64,000 bases of DNA from Mercurialis annua (lineage: Eukaryota; Streptophyta; Magnoliopsida; Malpighiales; Euphorbiaceae), in NCBI RefSeq assembly GCF_937616625.2, contig NC_065570.1, positions 33,053,665 to 33,117,664 on the forward strand. Reading direction: 5' to 3'. Position numbers and translations under genes: made by a program. Positions 45,597 to 55,525 of this stretch are shown piece by piece. Position 1 is the first letter of the stretch, and every line of letters starts with the position of its first letter. Below the pieces are notes generated by a model, which saw only the letters and a list, made by a program, of their open reading frames with translations, had not been told where the DNA came from and ran no database searches.

Positions 45597-45635
45597 TTCT
45601 TCCCCCCTTATAAAAATTCGTCCTCGAATTTTCAT
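45597..45635 (-). other. Polypurine tract and preceding inverted repeat of A2
   Basis: The minus strand reads AAGGGGGGAAGAA directly at the LTR border. It is preceded by AAATTCG-AGGA-CGAATTT, able to form a short hairpin. Confidence 0.85.
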
Positions 45636-48369
45636 AAAACTTAGTGGGACCTTATAATTATTCTTATACCTTCCTCAACATTCATTACTACGCGTCAGTC
45701 ATGTCTTTTTCTTTTATTCAGCCCTTAGCTCTCCACGTATAGCTGTGACTTCGTACTTATCATTAATCGATTATTTATCTTGCTCATAGTAGTCTTTTGT
45801 CGTAGTATAACTGAGAATCTTCTTACTATTACCTTTGTTTCATCTATCGTCTATAGTGTGACCTTAGATGTATTCCTGATACCATAATCCTTGCGTTAAT
45901 AATACCCAATCAAGACTTTCCTTTTTGGCCGTCATTAAGCATTACTTAATGTCTTCTCGATTCATAATTTCATTCTTAGTAGTCATTCCTCATTATTTTC
46001 TATCACTGTCTGATACTTTGTTCTTTATTATTCAATTTTCCTCAACTTGCTTTACGTTTAACACATCTGTTTTTTCTTAACGTAGCTAAACTTAATATAT
46101 CCTTCACTATCTTCCATTTCTTATTCTTTTGCTTCCTTAAGCTATCGTGAACTTCCCGTCGTTTGTTGATCGTGATCCTTCATTCATTTATCATTGTCTT
46201 AAACGTTTCATTTCACGTTACCTTTGATTATATGGCTTGTATAGTCGTTTTCTTTGATCGATACTATTCGTATTTTTATCTTTTTGACTTTCTCTGACTA
46301 GTCCTTAAAGATTCCCTCGAGTCATTAATTGACTTGTCAGTCAAAAATGTCTCTCCTTTATGTCACAGTTCTCTATTTATAATAACCCCATAAGAATTTC
46401 ACATGTTTCTTTTAAGTCTATCTGTTTCGAGAATCCTTCTCGTTGGCTAACCTTCATTTAACTTCTTTCTTATTCTATCTCTTGTCTTCTTTGAAGGGTT
46501 TTACGATTGATTCTAGTATTTGTACTCCATTTACTTTACAATTCCCAAAGTCAAGGAATAATTTCAACTCATCGTTGCCTTACACATTTTATGCTTCCTT
46601 AGCACTTATACTTTGATTCCAATTGTTTTTGAATATCTTGATCTCTTTGTACTAGTATTGACTCTTGTCTTGTCTTTTACTTGTTATATTCGTTACGTCC
46701 TTCCTTCGTTTATAGTAGTTCCATTGCTGTTGTTCTATTCTGACAACCCTTTCGACGTATTTCTAGAACTTTCACTTCTCTAATCACCTTACTAAATTTT
46801 GAGGTATTTGCATTTTACCTTTACATTTTTCTTCATATCATCCACCATCCTTACAGTTACTGACACGTACGTTTATACATGTGCCTTTCTCCTTTCTGTT
46901 AACGCAACTTATAATTCTTGATATTGATATTAGTTACTTTACTTAATATCAGTCATATAGCACTGCTATCTCTCTTGATCTATCTAATTTAAACTTTCAT
47001 ATCTTGTAAAATCGTATGCTTCGTCATTTCGTATCCTTTCTCTTTCTACTTCTGTATCTTTAAACACTAATATTGATAACGTTATATCTCCTTTAAATAT
47101 CACTTGATATTCATCATTCGTATTACCATCTCTTTTGTCCTTCATACTTTTAATCTTTTTCCTCCAATTATGACTTTCGATTGCTACTTCGTTTATCTCA
47201 ATCATAAGAGTAATCATACATCATCCTTATGTATATGTTATGTTTCTTCCGCTTTACACGACTCCCTGTCATTCCACCCTTTACTCTTGTATAAAAATAA
47301 TTGTTGTATCCTTAAATATTGCCAGTGCATCGCAGCTTATCTGCGTATGCTTTCCGGTGATAATTCCTTATTCACATTCTTCTTTAGCTCTATTAGCCTT
47401 ATGGTAATGGTTATTAACATGGCTCTATTCTTTTATTGGAGTTTCTTTCACAATTTTTATTCCTATCTGTTAAGAATCTTTGATTATTTGTCGCAGGGCT
47501 TTATATCCGAGTTTACTTACTAAACAACACGATTTTAAAACTTCTTTTGGCTGCGCAGCTCTTTCTAAATCACTTTTCATAAATCATTAAAATCGTTAGT
47601 ACAATTGCTGCTCAGAGTGATGACATCTCTCATCACCAAGGAGTTGCTCAAAATTGCAGTTTCTTTTTCCATTACAAAGATATGATGCATGATCTAAAAT
47701 TTTGAAAATCATTCTTTATGCATTTCTATCGTGGTTATGCAATGTCACATGCGATGCCTGAGCACAATTGTACCTTGAAAAATCATAAAAACTTTTAAAA
47801 TCTTCATAAAATCGTAAGTCTTACTCCAGATTATACGCTCTGCGACTATTAACGGTTTTCTTTATATTTATTGAGTATATTTCAGATTTTTGTACTGCTG
47901 TCAAATTTTTGTATTGCTATTATTTTCTGTCATTTACAGACTGTTCGTCTGTCACATCACTTCTTTCTCCATATCTCCAATAACTCAATTAAATTCAAAA
48001 TTTTCTATTGCTGTAATCATCATATCCATTTCTGCAACATTCTATTCTACGCCATATACAGACGCAGATACCGATGTTTCACATCGACTCCCGGTAAGCA
48101 ATCCATTTCTCTCTTCAAATACTAAAACGTAATATAGGAATTACGTTCGCTACAATTGTATTGTGTAGTATATATTATATTACTATTTTCGTGAGTTATG
48201 TTTATATGTTCTTATATTAGGCGCGTGAGTTCAACTACAACGCTTCCTATAGGTTCTCGCTGTCTAAGGTATTATCCTAAAGGCAAAACCTATTACTGAC
48301 ATTCTACTATGCAATGCAGCAAATATATAAACACAATAATACAAACACATAAACACAATTACTCAAAGC
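45636..48369 (-). mobile_element. Non-coding internal part of A2
   Basis: 2.7 kb between the end of the Gag-like frame and the PPT. The transcribed (minus) strand is rich in A and G, and frames on both strands are short and low in complexity. I see no pol remnant. The structured RNA domain (47599-47773) lies here, about 2.1-2.2 kb after the PBS. Confidence 0.8.
47599..47773 (-). ncRNA. Predicted structured RNA domain, copy in A2
   Basis: On the minus strand the 5' arm GUACAAUUGUGCUCAG (47773 down to 47758) pairs with CUGAGCAGCAAUUGUAC (47615 down to 47599) over 16 bp with one bulged G, enclosing 142 nt. Next to the 3' arm is a 7-bp hairpin GUGAUGA-GAGAUG-UCAUCAC (47617-47636). Compared with C1 and C2, several pairs differ on both sides at once (for example UCAG/CUGA against CCAG/CUGG). 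This is the main evidence for structure. Confidence 0.55.
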
Positions 48370-49368
48370 CTATAAATTACTAATACCTGGAGGTGCCTGA
48401 CGCGGAACGTTAGGTTCCCTAATAACTATGCCTGTATGTCGGCCCCTAACTGTTCTACCTGAGTTTCGTCCACCTCTCTGCACAAAATAAGGGTTGGTTG
48501 TAGTTCTGGAGGACGTACTGACGTAATCTGGGTGGTACTCACGTCTAAAGTAATAAGGTCGTATCGGATCACCCGACCATTCATGCTCTGTTTCAATCCT
48601 ACGGGCCATTGTAGTAAGCGTGCTGAAATGTTCGTCCACGTGCTCATACAGCTCATCAAACTGAGGTCCTAAACCCCTGACATATCTACGATTAATGGTC
48701 CTATTGCTTTCGTTCAGATTAGGGACTCCTTCAGCCATCCGCAGAAAATCAGTAGAATACGCTCCTACAGTCAACATCCCTCTAGAAAAAGAACGCATCT
48801 GCCTTCTAACCTGATTTAAAGCTATTTGCGCCTGACCGTTAGCTATGTCCGCATCTTCCCTCAGATTGCGGTATCTCCGCACACTTGACCAGAAATAGTC
48901 ACCTCTGTATTCCTCAACATCTAACTCCTCTTCTTCATACTCTTCTTCCTGAGGATTTTCCTCTTCTGCTTCTTCCTCTAATTCTTCTTCTGGATCCTCC
49001 TCAGGATCCTCCTCAGGGTCTTCCTCAGAATCTTCTTCAAGATCCTCTTCCGGGTCTTCCTCCGGTTCCTCTTCCTCTTCTTCAGTGTACTCTATCTCCG
49101 GTGAATGCACTCTAACTCGGTTTCTAGAAGAACTACCTATCTCCGATACAGACATATAGCCATTTTGATATATTTCTGGCGATGCTCCATGATTTGCGTG
49201 GAATCCATTCTGATGGACCCCAGATGGTTCGCCCACTTCATTATAAAACCCGTTTTGAAATATAGGAGGCGCTTCCTCCCGTTCTTCATCAGCATGCGAC
49301 TGAGCTCCGTTTTGCCCAGACATGCTGAAAAGGAACAATTTCGAACGTAAGCGACCATCTGAGCCCAT
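48370..49368 (-). CDS. Acidic Gag-like protein of A2
   Basis: A 332-residue frame, the only substantial one in the element. From the N-terminus it has three QNG[FY] repeats (IFQNGFYNE, VHQNGFHAN, IYQNGYMS). A long Glu/Asp run follows (EEDPEEDLEEDSEEDPEED), then a region resembling the C-terminal part of retrotransposon Gag capsid domains (TINRRYVRGLGPQFDELYEHVDEHFSTLTTMARRIETE). An Arg/Gly-rich tail (RGGRNSGRTVRGR) could bind RNA. No zinc knuckle is seen. The start may be the first Met or the second (MSGQNGAQ, 16 codons on). The leader from PBS to start is about 460 nt. The open frame in a young copy suggests it is functional. Gag identity is an inference from a short stretch. Confidence 0.6.
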   Translation of the reverse strand: MGSDGRLRSKLFLFSMSGQNGAQSHADEEREEAPPIFQNGFYNEVGEPSGVHQNGFHANHGASPEIYQNGYMSVSEIGSSSRNRVRVHSPEIEYTEEEEEEPEEDPEEDLEEDSEEDPEEDPEEDPEEELEEEAEEENPQEEEYEEEELDVEEYRGDYFWSSVRRYRNLREDADIANGQAQIALNQVRRQMRSFSRGMLTVGAYSTDFLRMAEGVPNLNESNRTINRRYVRGLGPQFDELYEHVDEHFSTLTTMARRIETEHEWSGDPIRPYYFRREYHPDYVSTSSRTTTNPYFVQRGGRNSGRTVRGRHTGIVIREPNVPRQAPPGISNL

Positions 49369-49758
49369 TTCACACGCAATTCCAAAATCAGCTTATATAA
49401 TGCTGTAAACATTTAGCATTTAATCCAGCTGCACGTAATTCGCAAGCAGATAATCACTTAACAATCTCAGTGCGAATAACAAATACTTAACCCTCTCAAT
49501 CGATCATAATTTGCAAACATGTAACCACCTTCTATATCTTAGCACAAGCGACACATACTTAATTGCCTTAGTCGTCTGTATAAACAGATACTATTCACTT
49601 ACTAACTTAATAGTCCTGATCCGCGCGCGTAATGCCACGTACTACTAATGCACACATAACACAATTACAGACAACCACGGTCTAACTCTTGCTGCAGTAG
49701 TTCCTAGGTATACTTACTGACAAATACTCCCGGTCAAACAAGCAATCAGACAACTCTA

Positions 49759-49835
49759 GCAGTGGTAACTGGACCAAACTGCTCTCAAACAAACATTGAA
49801 ACAAACTTGCAGTGGTAACTGGACCAAACTGCTCT
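49759..49835 (-). repeat. Duplicated 27-bp hairpin motif in A2 leader
   Basis: Two identical 27-bp blocks (49759-49785 and 49809-49835, 50 bp apart) each contain GCAG...TGGT...ACCA...CTGC and can fold into a small hairpin. The copy at the PBS overlaps the last bases of the PBS (GAGC). Confidence 0.8.
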
Positions 49836-49842
49836 GATACCA
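49831..49842 (-). other. Primer binding site of A2
   Basis: The minus strand reads TGGTATCAGAGC, four bases after the LTR end. It is a perfect match to the usual initiator-Met tRNA PBS of plant LTR elements. Confidence 0.9.
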
Positions 49843-49846
49843 ACAT

Positions 49847-52452
49847 TGTCACGACCCAAAATATTGAGCCGCAACCGGCGCTAGGGAACGGGAGTGGTAG
49901 CTCCGGAACCCGTAGCAAGCCTAAAATCACAATTTATTTTTCGCAAATAATATAAACAAACAGCGTAACACAACAGAAGCAAATATATAACACATATAAA
50001 CATTTACACTAACTGTTCCGTTAACCTCGCGGGCTCTAGTTACCGTACCCTGTACGAACTGGCCTCGCGGTACTATATACATCAGTTAGTGTCTCAAAAC
50101 ATCACACCGGCATCTGGGGCCGTGGATCATATACAAAACACGTAGCCTATCAAGAAGCATATAAACAAATACAGCAGTTGATATATACAATCAAAATGAA
50201 CTGCTGACTAGGCTACTATTCTGTTGACACAGGACCACTACTGCAGCATTAACAGAAGTCATAAACTAACATATACAGATGACTTCTGCACTCCAAAATT
50301 GGCCTCTAGCTAAGTCCACAAGCTAAGCACCTGAAAGACATCAAAGGTGAGGGGTCAGTATTTGGGGAAATACTGAGTGAGTTCACAGTTTACTAACGGT
50401 ATTATTTTAAAAACATAGCATCGCATTTCAAATCAATATCAATATAAAAATACATATGAACAAGTACTCGATCCTTTCGAAACTATAATCCTGAAACATA
50501 ACGTAACTCACTATTATTCAAATCATACTGATTCCATTAGTCTGACCCGGGAGCGTTCACGTTCAACCACGTCAGTCAGAACATATCTCTTAATCCCAAA
50601 GAGGTGGGTCCAACCCACTGGTAGGTCCAACCTACTAGATACGGGGCTCAGGTTACACTGTAACCGAGTTCACTCTCGTATAGCATTCATATCATAGTTT
50701 TCATAATCAAACCATGCATGCATCTCAAATCATATCTTATAGTCAGACACACTAGACTGACTCGATTACTGGTGATCACGCAGCCTATTGACACCCAATA
50801 GGTAGCTAGTTTCGTTGGATCGTATACTAGGTTCTCGTACATTAAAACTTAATCAAAACATGTAGCATATCAACAATTCATATATATATATATATATATA
50901 GTGCGATGCATATAAACAGTATATATATATATAGTATGATATCAACATAATATTAATCGATAATACACGAAAGTAAAGTGCAACTCACAGTGACCGCAAT
51001 CCAAGAAATGATATGATCGATCTGATAGTACGCTCTTGCTAGTCCGCCTCTACTGACTTCACTACTCGCAGACACGTCTGATAAATCGTTAATAGTTAGA
51101 CGTGATTCTCATATTCTTATACGTATAATACTTTTAAGTTTTAGGTTTTAGTTTCGTTTTACACTTATTTACGTATTCAATATCTCTAGTCGTATAAACG
51201 ACTTGGCGAATACTATTTCTCATAATTGAGAATCGCTTAACGTCCTTGACGTTTTCCATTATTATTATTTATCTAAAACGTCGAGCTAATCTCAAGATTA
51301 ATGATTCTCAAAGTCCGAAATCCGTCTTTCCACGTCCAATTGCCCTAAACGTCAAACACTTAGGTCAATTATAGTTTGTATACGCGTGGGGGCGAGTTGG
51401 GGTGCACGGGTGTGCATTTTGGTGGGTGCACGATCGTGCAACTGAGTACACGTTCGTGCACCTCAGGGGTACACGTTCGTGTACTCATTGTACACGTTCG
51501 TGTACCATGAGAAGTACACGTTCGTGTACTTCAGTACACGATCGTGTACCTCGCTAGGTGCACGTTCGTGTACATCAGTACACGTTCGTGCACCCGTGGT
51601 ACACGGTCGTGTACCACGTGCACAGCCCCGGAAAATGCGATTTCCGTGGTTTTTCCTCCATTCCGACATGCTTCACACACCCACACTCAATACCCATATC
51701 ACGGTTTCTTCAAAAACGCTATATTAACCTCGAAAACGTCAAATTCCAACCAATACGCTATAAAACGTAAAACAGCCATTTAATATCGATTTTAGCACTG
51801 AATTCCAAGAATTTTACCTCGAAATGAAGCTTAGGATCGATAGAGGACAAGATTCTGAAGAATTTGCCGCTTGAATCGCTTGAATCGCTTGAATCGGACG
51901 TCGAACGGAGAAACCGTGAAGAAACGAAGTTGATCGATAGAAAATGAAGCTTCTGGATTCTCACCCTCTGATACCTTCCTTCATTCAAATGGTTTCCTCT
52001 TATATTGAATGGCTAAAGGTTCACTTTGGTCCTTGTTCTTTTTGTTTCTTATCATTTATCTTTTAAACTTTTCTTTCGTACGATTTAGTCCATAGCTAAA
52101 TCGTTAAACTCTTTTATTACGACTTATACGTATTATTTATATCCTGTAAATAATACAAAGCCCGATATTAACACTTTCCCGTCAAAATCCAATATTTCTA
52201 TTTTCGACGTAAAGTGGCTAAATTACCACTTTGGTCCCTGCACTTCATTTTAGACTTTTCTTGACATTTTTCCTTTTAATTCCAATTCTAACTTTAGAGT
52301 TGACATATAAACCTTAATTTTCTCATAGTTAACTTCTCAAAACCGACCTACTTAAAACTTATTTATCGGAAAACTTTCCAATATCACCACTTCTGCGACT
52401 CAAAACTGGACACGTGGTCCAATTAGCTAACTAATTATTTTGGGGTATTACA
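49847..52452 (-). repeat. 5' LTR of A2 (2606 bp)
   Basis: Plus-strand ends are TGTCACGACCC...GGGGTATTACA. Compared with the 3' LTR it has one more 9-bp unit in a GCTTGAATC repeat (near 51870), a longer TA run (50880-50900) and about three substitutions. A TATA-like CAATATAAGAGG (minus strand) lies near 51995-52006. The palindrome cluster is at 51405-51622. Confidence 0.96.
51405..51622. repeat. GTACACG-WW-CGTGTAC palindrome cluster, A2 5' LTR
   Basis: The same cluster as at 44565-44782, apparently unchanged between the two LTRs. Confidence 0.9.
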
Positions 52453-52457
52453 TTAGC

Positions 52458-52898
52458 ATACAACTGATGCTCACGCAATGTCTGTAGTATAGTCCTCAAA
52501 TGATAAGCATGCTCCTCCTCACTCCGAGAATAGATCAAAATGTCATCAATGAACACGATAATAAACTGATCCAAAAACGGCTTGAACATTCTGTTCATCA
52601 TATCCATAAACGCTGCTGGTGCGTTAGTTAGACCAAAGGACATAACCAGAAACTCAAAATGTCCATAACGAGTCCGAAAGGCAGTCTTAGGCACATCTAC
52701 ATCACGGATTCGAAGTTGATGATACCCAGACCTCAAATCAATCTTGGAAAAACACTTCGCACCCTGCAACTGGTCAAACAAATCATCGATGCGAGGAAGA
52801 GGATATCTGTTCTTGACAGTAGCATTGTTCAACTGTCTGTAGTCGATACACAGTCGAAAGGAACCGTCTTTCTTCTTCACAAACAGAACTGGAGCACC
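52458..52898 (-). pseudogene. RT fingers and palm of element B, cut by A2
   Basis: The N-terminal half of Ty3/gypsy [51 protein letters not shown] and the catalytic FIDD in [10 protein letters not shown] (residues 110-113 counted from 52880). It is interrupted after HQLYA by the A2 insertion at 52452. The gene resumes at 42998 in the same frame if A2 and one TSD copy are disregarded. Confidence 0.94.
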
Positions 52899-53597
52899 CT
52901 ATGGAGAAGTACTCGGTCTGATGAACCCGCTATCCAATAATTCTTGTAACTGGTCCTTCAACTCTTTTAGCTCTGCAGGAGCCATCCGAGACGGCGGTAT
53001 CGAAATCGGAGCTGTACCAGAAACCACATCAATGCAAAACTCAATCTCACGGTCAGGTGGTAATCCAGGCAATTCCTCTAGAAACACATCAGTGAACTCA
53101 TTCACTATCGGAACACTATGCATATCACCACCATCAGCCTCCAAATCACGAACGACAGCAAGAAAACCCTGGCAACCCTTGCCTAACATCCGCTTCGCCT
53201 TGATGGCGAAAATCAGATTCTTAGGTGTCTCCGCCTTTTCTCCCTGAAAGGAAAAAGGTAGATCACCTGGAATCCTAAACTCGACTGACTTCCCTCGACA
53301 GTCAATAGAAGCAAAATGGTGTGACAACCAGTCCAACCCCAAGATGACATCAAAAGAAAAAACGTCAAGCACAATCAAATCAGCACATAATTCTCTACCC
53401 TGAATAACCACTGGACAAGAAGGATAAACGACGTCCACTACTACACCTTTAGATATAGGTGTAGACACAGCTAGAGGTTCACTCAAAACAGATGGTGCAA
53501 TACCCAATTTCCCAGCAAAACATGTAGACACAAACGAATGGGTTGCACCCGCATCAAATAATACCAAAGCATCAGTAAAAGAGATCAAAATGGTACC
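52899..53597 (-). pseudogene. Protease region of element B
   Basis: Aspartic protease with the active site LFDAGATHSF (D12-A-G in the frame from 53588) and the second signature VILGLDWLS. A linker to RT follows, ending IRPSTSP and a TAG at 52899-52901 that replaces a conserved Trp codon. It is bounded upstream by TAA (53598-53600), probably from a Gln codon. It is in the same frame as the RT downstream. Confidence 0.9.
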
Positions 53598-53600
53598 TTA

Positions 53601-54127
53601 CACCACAGCATTTGATGCACGCGCATCCTGAGGAGTAAGCGCGAACACTCTGGCCTGACCCTGTGTTTGCTGCTGCGAACTCTGCCCAGTACCATAACTG
53701 TTGGAACCTCTGCCACCGTTACCACGGCCACCAAATCCTCTGCCACCAGAACCACGGCCCCGCTGGCACCAAAAGATGCTGCAGGTTGAGAATACCCTAG
53801 AGACTGTGTAAACGCAGGTCGCTGCTGCTGGTAAGACGACTGCGCCACACTGGAGTTAGAAATCTGCTGCCCAGATGTCGGACACTCCCTGGAGAAATGA
53901 CCAGGCTGGCCACAAGATAAACAACCTCCAGGAGCTAACTGGTACTGACCATAGTGCCTGCGTCTACAGTTCTGGCAGAACGGAATGTTCGATCCACCAC
54001 TGTACCCACGTCCTGAACCATGGTTACTCCCACTGCTACTAGAATTGTACGGAGCACTCCTAGTACTATGCCTCCCCTTGTTGTGCGTACAGCGACTCCC
54101 CCTATTGGCCTGAGAAGAGCCACTGTA
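53601..54127 (-). pseudogene. Gag C-terminus with CCHC zinc knuckle, element B
   Basis: In frame with the main gag ORF after its TAG stop. It holds a Ser/Gly-rich stretch and the knuckle CLSCGQPGHFSREC (CX2CX4HX4C, 53882-53923), then Gln-rich and Gly/Arg-rich sequence. A 1-nt shift near 53755-53765 moves the remainder into the protease frame. The knuckle binds packaged RNA in active relatives. Confidence 0.85.
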
Positions 54128-55180
54128 CTAGTTTCTACTATCATGCTGCGCTGGGGCCTGTTGCCCCCCACTAGGAAGATCACTCTTTCCCTTCTGATTC
54201 TGGAAAGGGTCAGAGATCGTCCCAAACTGAATCAACGAATTCTCCATCCGTCGAGCACTATCCACTACCCGAGCAAACTCCATGTCAGTCCCTATCAGCA
54301 AAGGAAGAAACTCTGAGCCTAAACCCCTATCATAGCGGTCGTTCACTCTCCCTCGATCACCCTGTAGATCTATAGCAAACCGCCCCAAACGGACAAACTC
54401 TGTAGTGTAGTCTGTCACTGATCTATCCCCTTTCTTCAAATTTAGCAGCTTTTCTCTGAAGTTCTCAGTAACAGAGAAAGGTAGATAGTAACCTCTGAAC
54501 CTGTTCACAAACTCAGCCCAAGTCAATGTAGCCATCACTGGCCTGATGTTATCGCGAAACCAGTCCTTAGCTGGACCCTTCAGCGACATCTCCACAAGCA
54601 TCACTGATTGACGCTCAGTAGCCTGAATCCTCTGACTGTTGTACTCAAACTCTTCCAAGAAATCAAGAGCATCCCCTGTGCCATCAAATAAAGTCGGAGT
54701 CCACTTCGTGTAGGTCATCACCATCTCTCTGTCTGTCGGAATGTGATCGACACCAGCAAGTCCACCCATACCAGCTACAGCACCAGCCTGAGGTTGCTGT
54801 TGCTGCGCTAACTGACCCAGTACAATACACTGATTCTGCACAAGAGCTTGGTTGTTCTGCATCTCGACAATCCCAGCCAAGAAAGTAGTGAAGTCGAACG
54901 CCTGCATATTCGGTGCCTGATGCACCTCCGGTGCCTGCTGCACATTCGGTGCCTGAACACCTGCTGCACCACGTCCTCTAGCTCCACCTCTACCAGCACC
55001 AGCTCCTCTACCTCTACCTCTGCCAGCACCTCTACCTCTACCAGCACCTCTACCTCTACCACGTCCAGCATTGGCCGGAACGGGTGGTACGTTCTGATCG
55101 ACTTCCATGGAAATCGCATCATCAGCCTCAGCTTCTTGCTCTGCCGCAGCACGAGCACGAGTACGAACACCATTGTCCAT
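54128..55180 (-). CDS. Gag (capsid) of element B
   Basis: A 350-residue frame. The N-terminus is acidic, then Arg/Gly repeats (GRGRGRGAGRG type, about residues 39-72) and a Gln/Asn-rich linker follow. The retrotransposon Gag capsid domain begins near residue 160 (TLFDGTGDALDFLEEFEYNSQ, PAKDWFRDNI, WAEFVNRFRGYYLP, DYTTEFVRLGRFA). It ends at TAG 54128-54130, but the same frame continues through the zinc knuckle, so the stop is a decay mutation. The start at 55180 follows a leader of about 330 nt after the PBS. Confidence 0.9.
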   Translation of the reverse strand: MDNGVRTRARAAAEQEAEADDAISMEVDQNVPPVPANAGRGRGRGAGRGRGAGRGRGRGAGAGRGGARGRGAAGVQAPNVQQAPEVHQAPNMQAFDFTTFLAGIVEMQNNQALVQNQCIVLGQLAQQQQPQAGAVAGMGGLAGVDHIPTDREMVMTYTKWTPTLFDGTGDALDFLEEFEYNSQRIQATERQSVMLVEMSLKGPAKDWFRDNIRPVMATLTWAEFVNRFRGYYLPFSVTENFREKLLNLKKGDRSVTDYTTEFVRLGRFAIDLQGDRGRVNDRYDRGLGSEFLPLLIGTDMEFARVVDSARRMENSLIQFGTISDPFQNQKGKSDLPSGGQQAPAQHDSRN

Positions 55181-55509
55181 ATCCTAAGGATTGAACAAAA
55201 ACAATTTAAATAACACATAATTCATACCAGAGTATGAAACAAAACAAGTAACAAATTAGGATTTCTCGAGAAATCAACAGCATTAAAATATTCACCCAAG
55301 TGAAATAACATTAACAATTAACAACATCAACTCAACATATAATGACTGACTCGACGCGATCCTATTGGTGTAGGCAGAATGTTTTAAAAAGTAAAAGATG
55401 ACATTTTTAAAGACATGACAGAAACCTATATCCGCAGTAGTTCCTAAGACACAACCATACTTAACAGAGTAAACACATAGCAAGCAAATGGCCTTGGTTT
55501 GAAACCAAA
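55181..55509 (-). other. Leader of element B
   Basis: An untranslated stretch between PBS and gag. It begins with the inverted repeat TTGGTTTGAAACCAA (55494-55508) and is homologous to the leaders of C1 and C2. There is no gene. Confidence 0.75.
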
Positions 55510-55521
55510 GCTCTGATACCA
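55510..55521 (-). other. Primer binding site of B
   Basis: The minus strand reads TGGTATCAGAGC, four bases after the LTR end; initiator-Met type, perfect. Confidence 0.9.
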
Positions 55522-55525
55522 AGTT

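Larger units (their letters stand above)
43004..52452 (-). mobile_element. Young gag-only non-autonomous LTR element A2 (TR-GAG-like)
   Basis: A 9.45 kb minus-strand element inside the RT gene of B, with TSD TTAGC on both sides. The LTRs (43004-45596 and 49847-52452) differ by only three substitutions that I can find, one 9-bp unit and a TA-repeat length change. PBS (49831-49842) and PPT (45597-45609) are perfect. The only credible protein is the acidic Gag-like frame at 48370-49368; protease, RT and integrase are absent. Terminal-repeat elements with Gag only have been described in plants (TR-GAG). Shared LTR termini and PBS suggest mobilisation by B-like chromoviruses. Confidence 0.93.

Noticed and set aside
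47104..47523. 139-codon plus-strand frame in A2
   Set aside because: Antisense to the element in pyrimidine-rich sequence; composition (Phe, Ser, Leu, Tyr) follows from base bias, and no motif is seen.
48885..49115. Pro/Leu-rich plus-strand frame over the acidic Gag-like gene
   Set aside because: Complement of the Glu/Asp-rich codon run of 48370-49368.
55510..55521. tRNA gene near the Met-type sites
   Set aside because: Only the 12-base primer complement is present; there is no cloverleaf.
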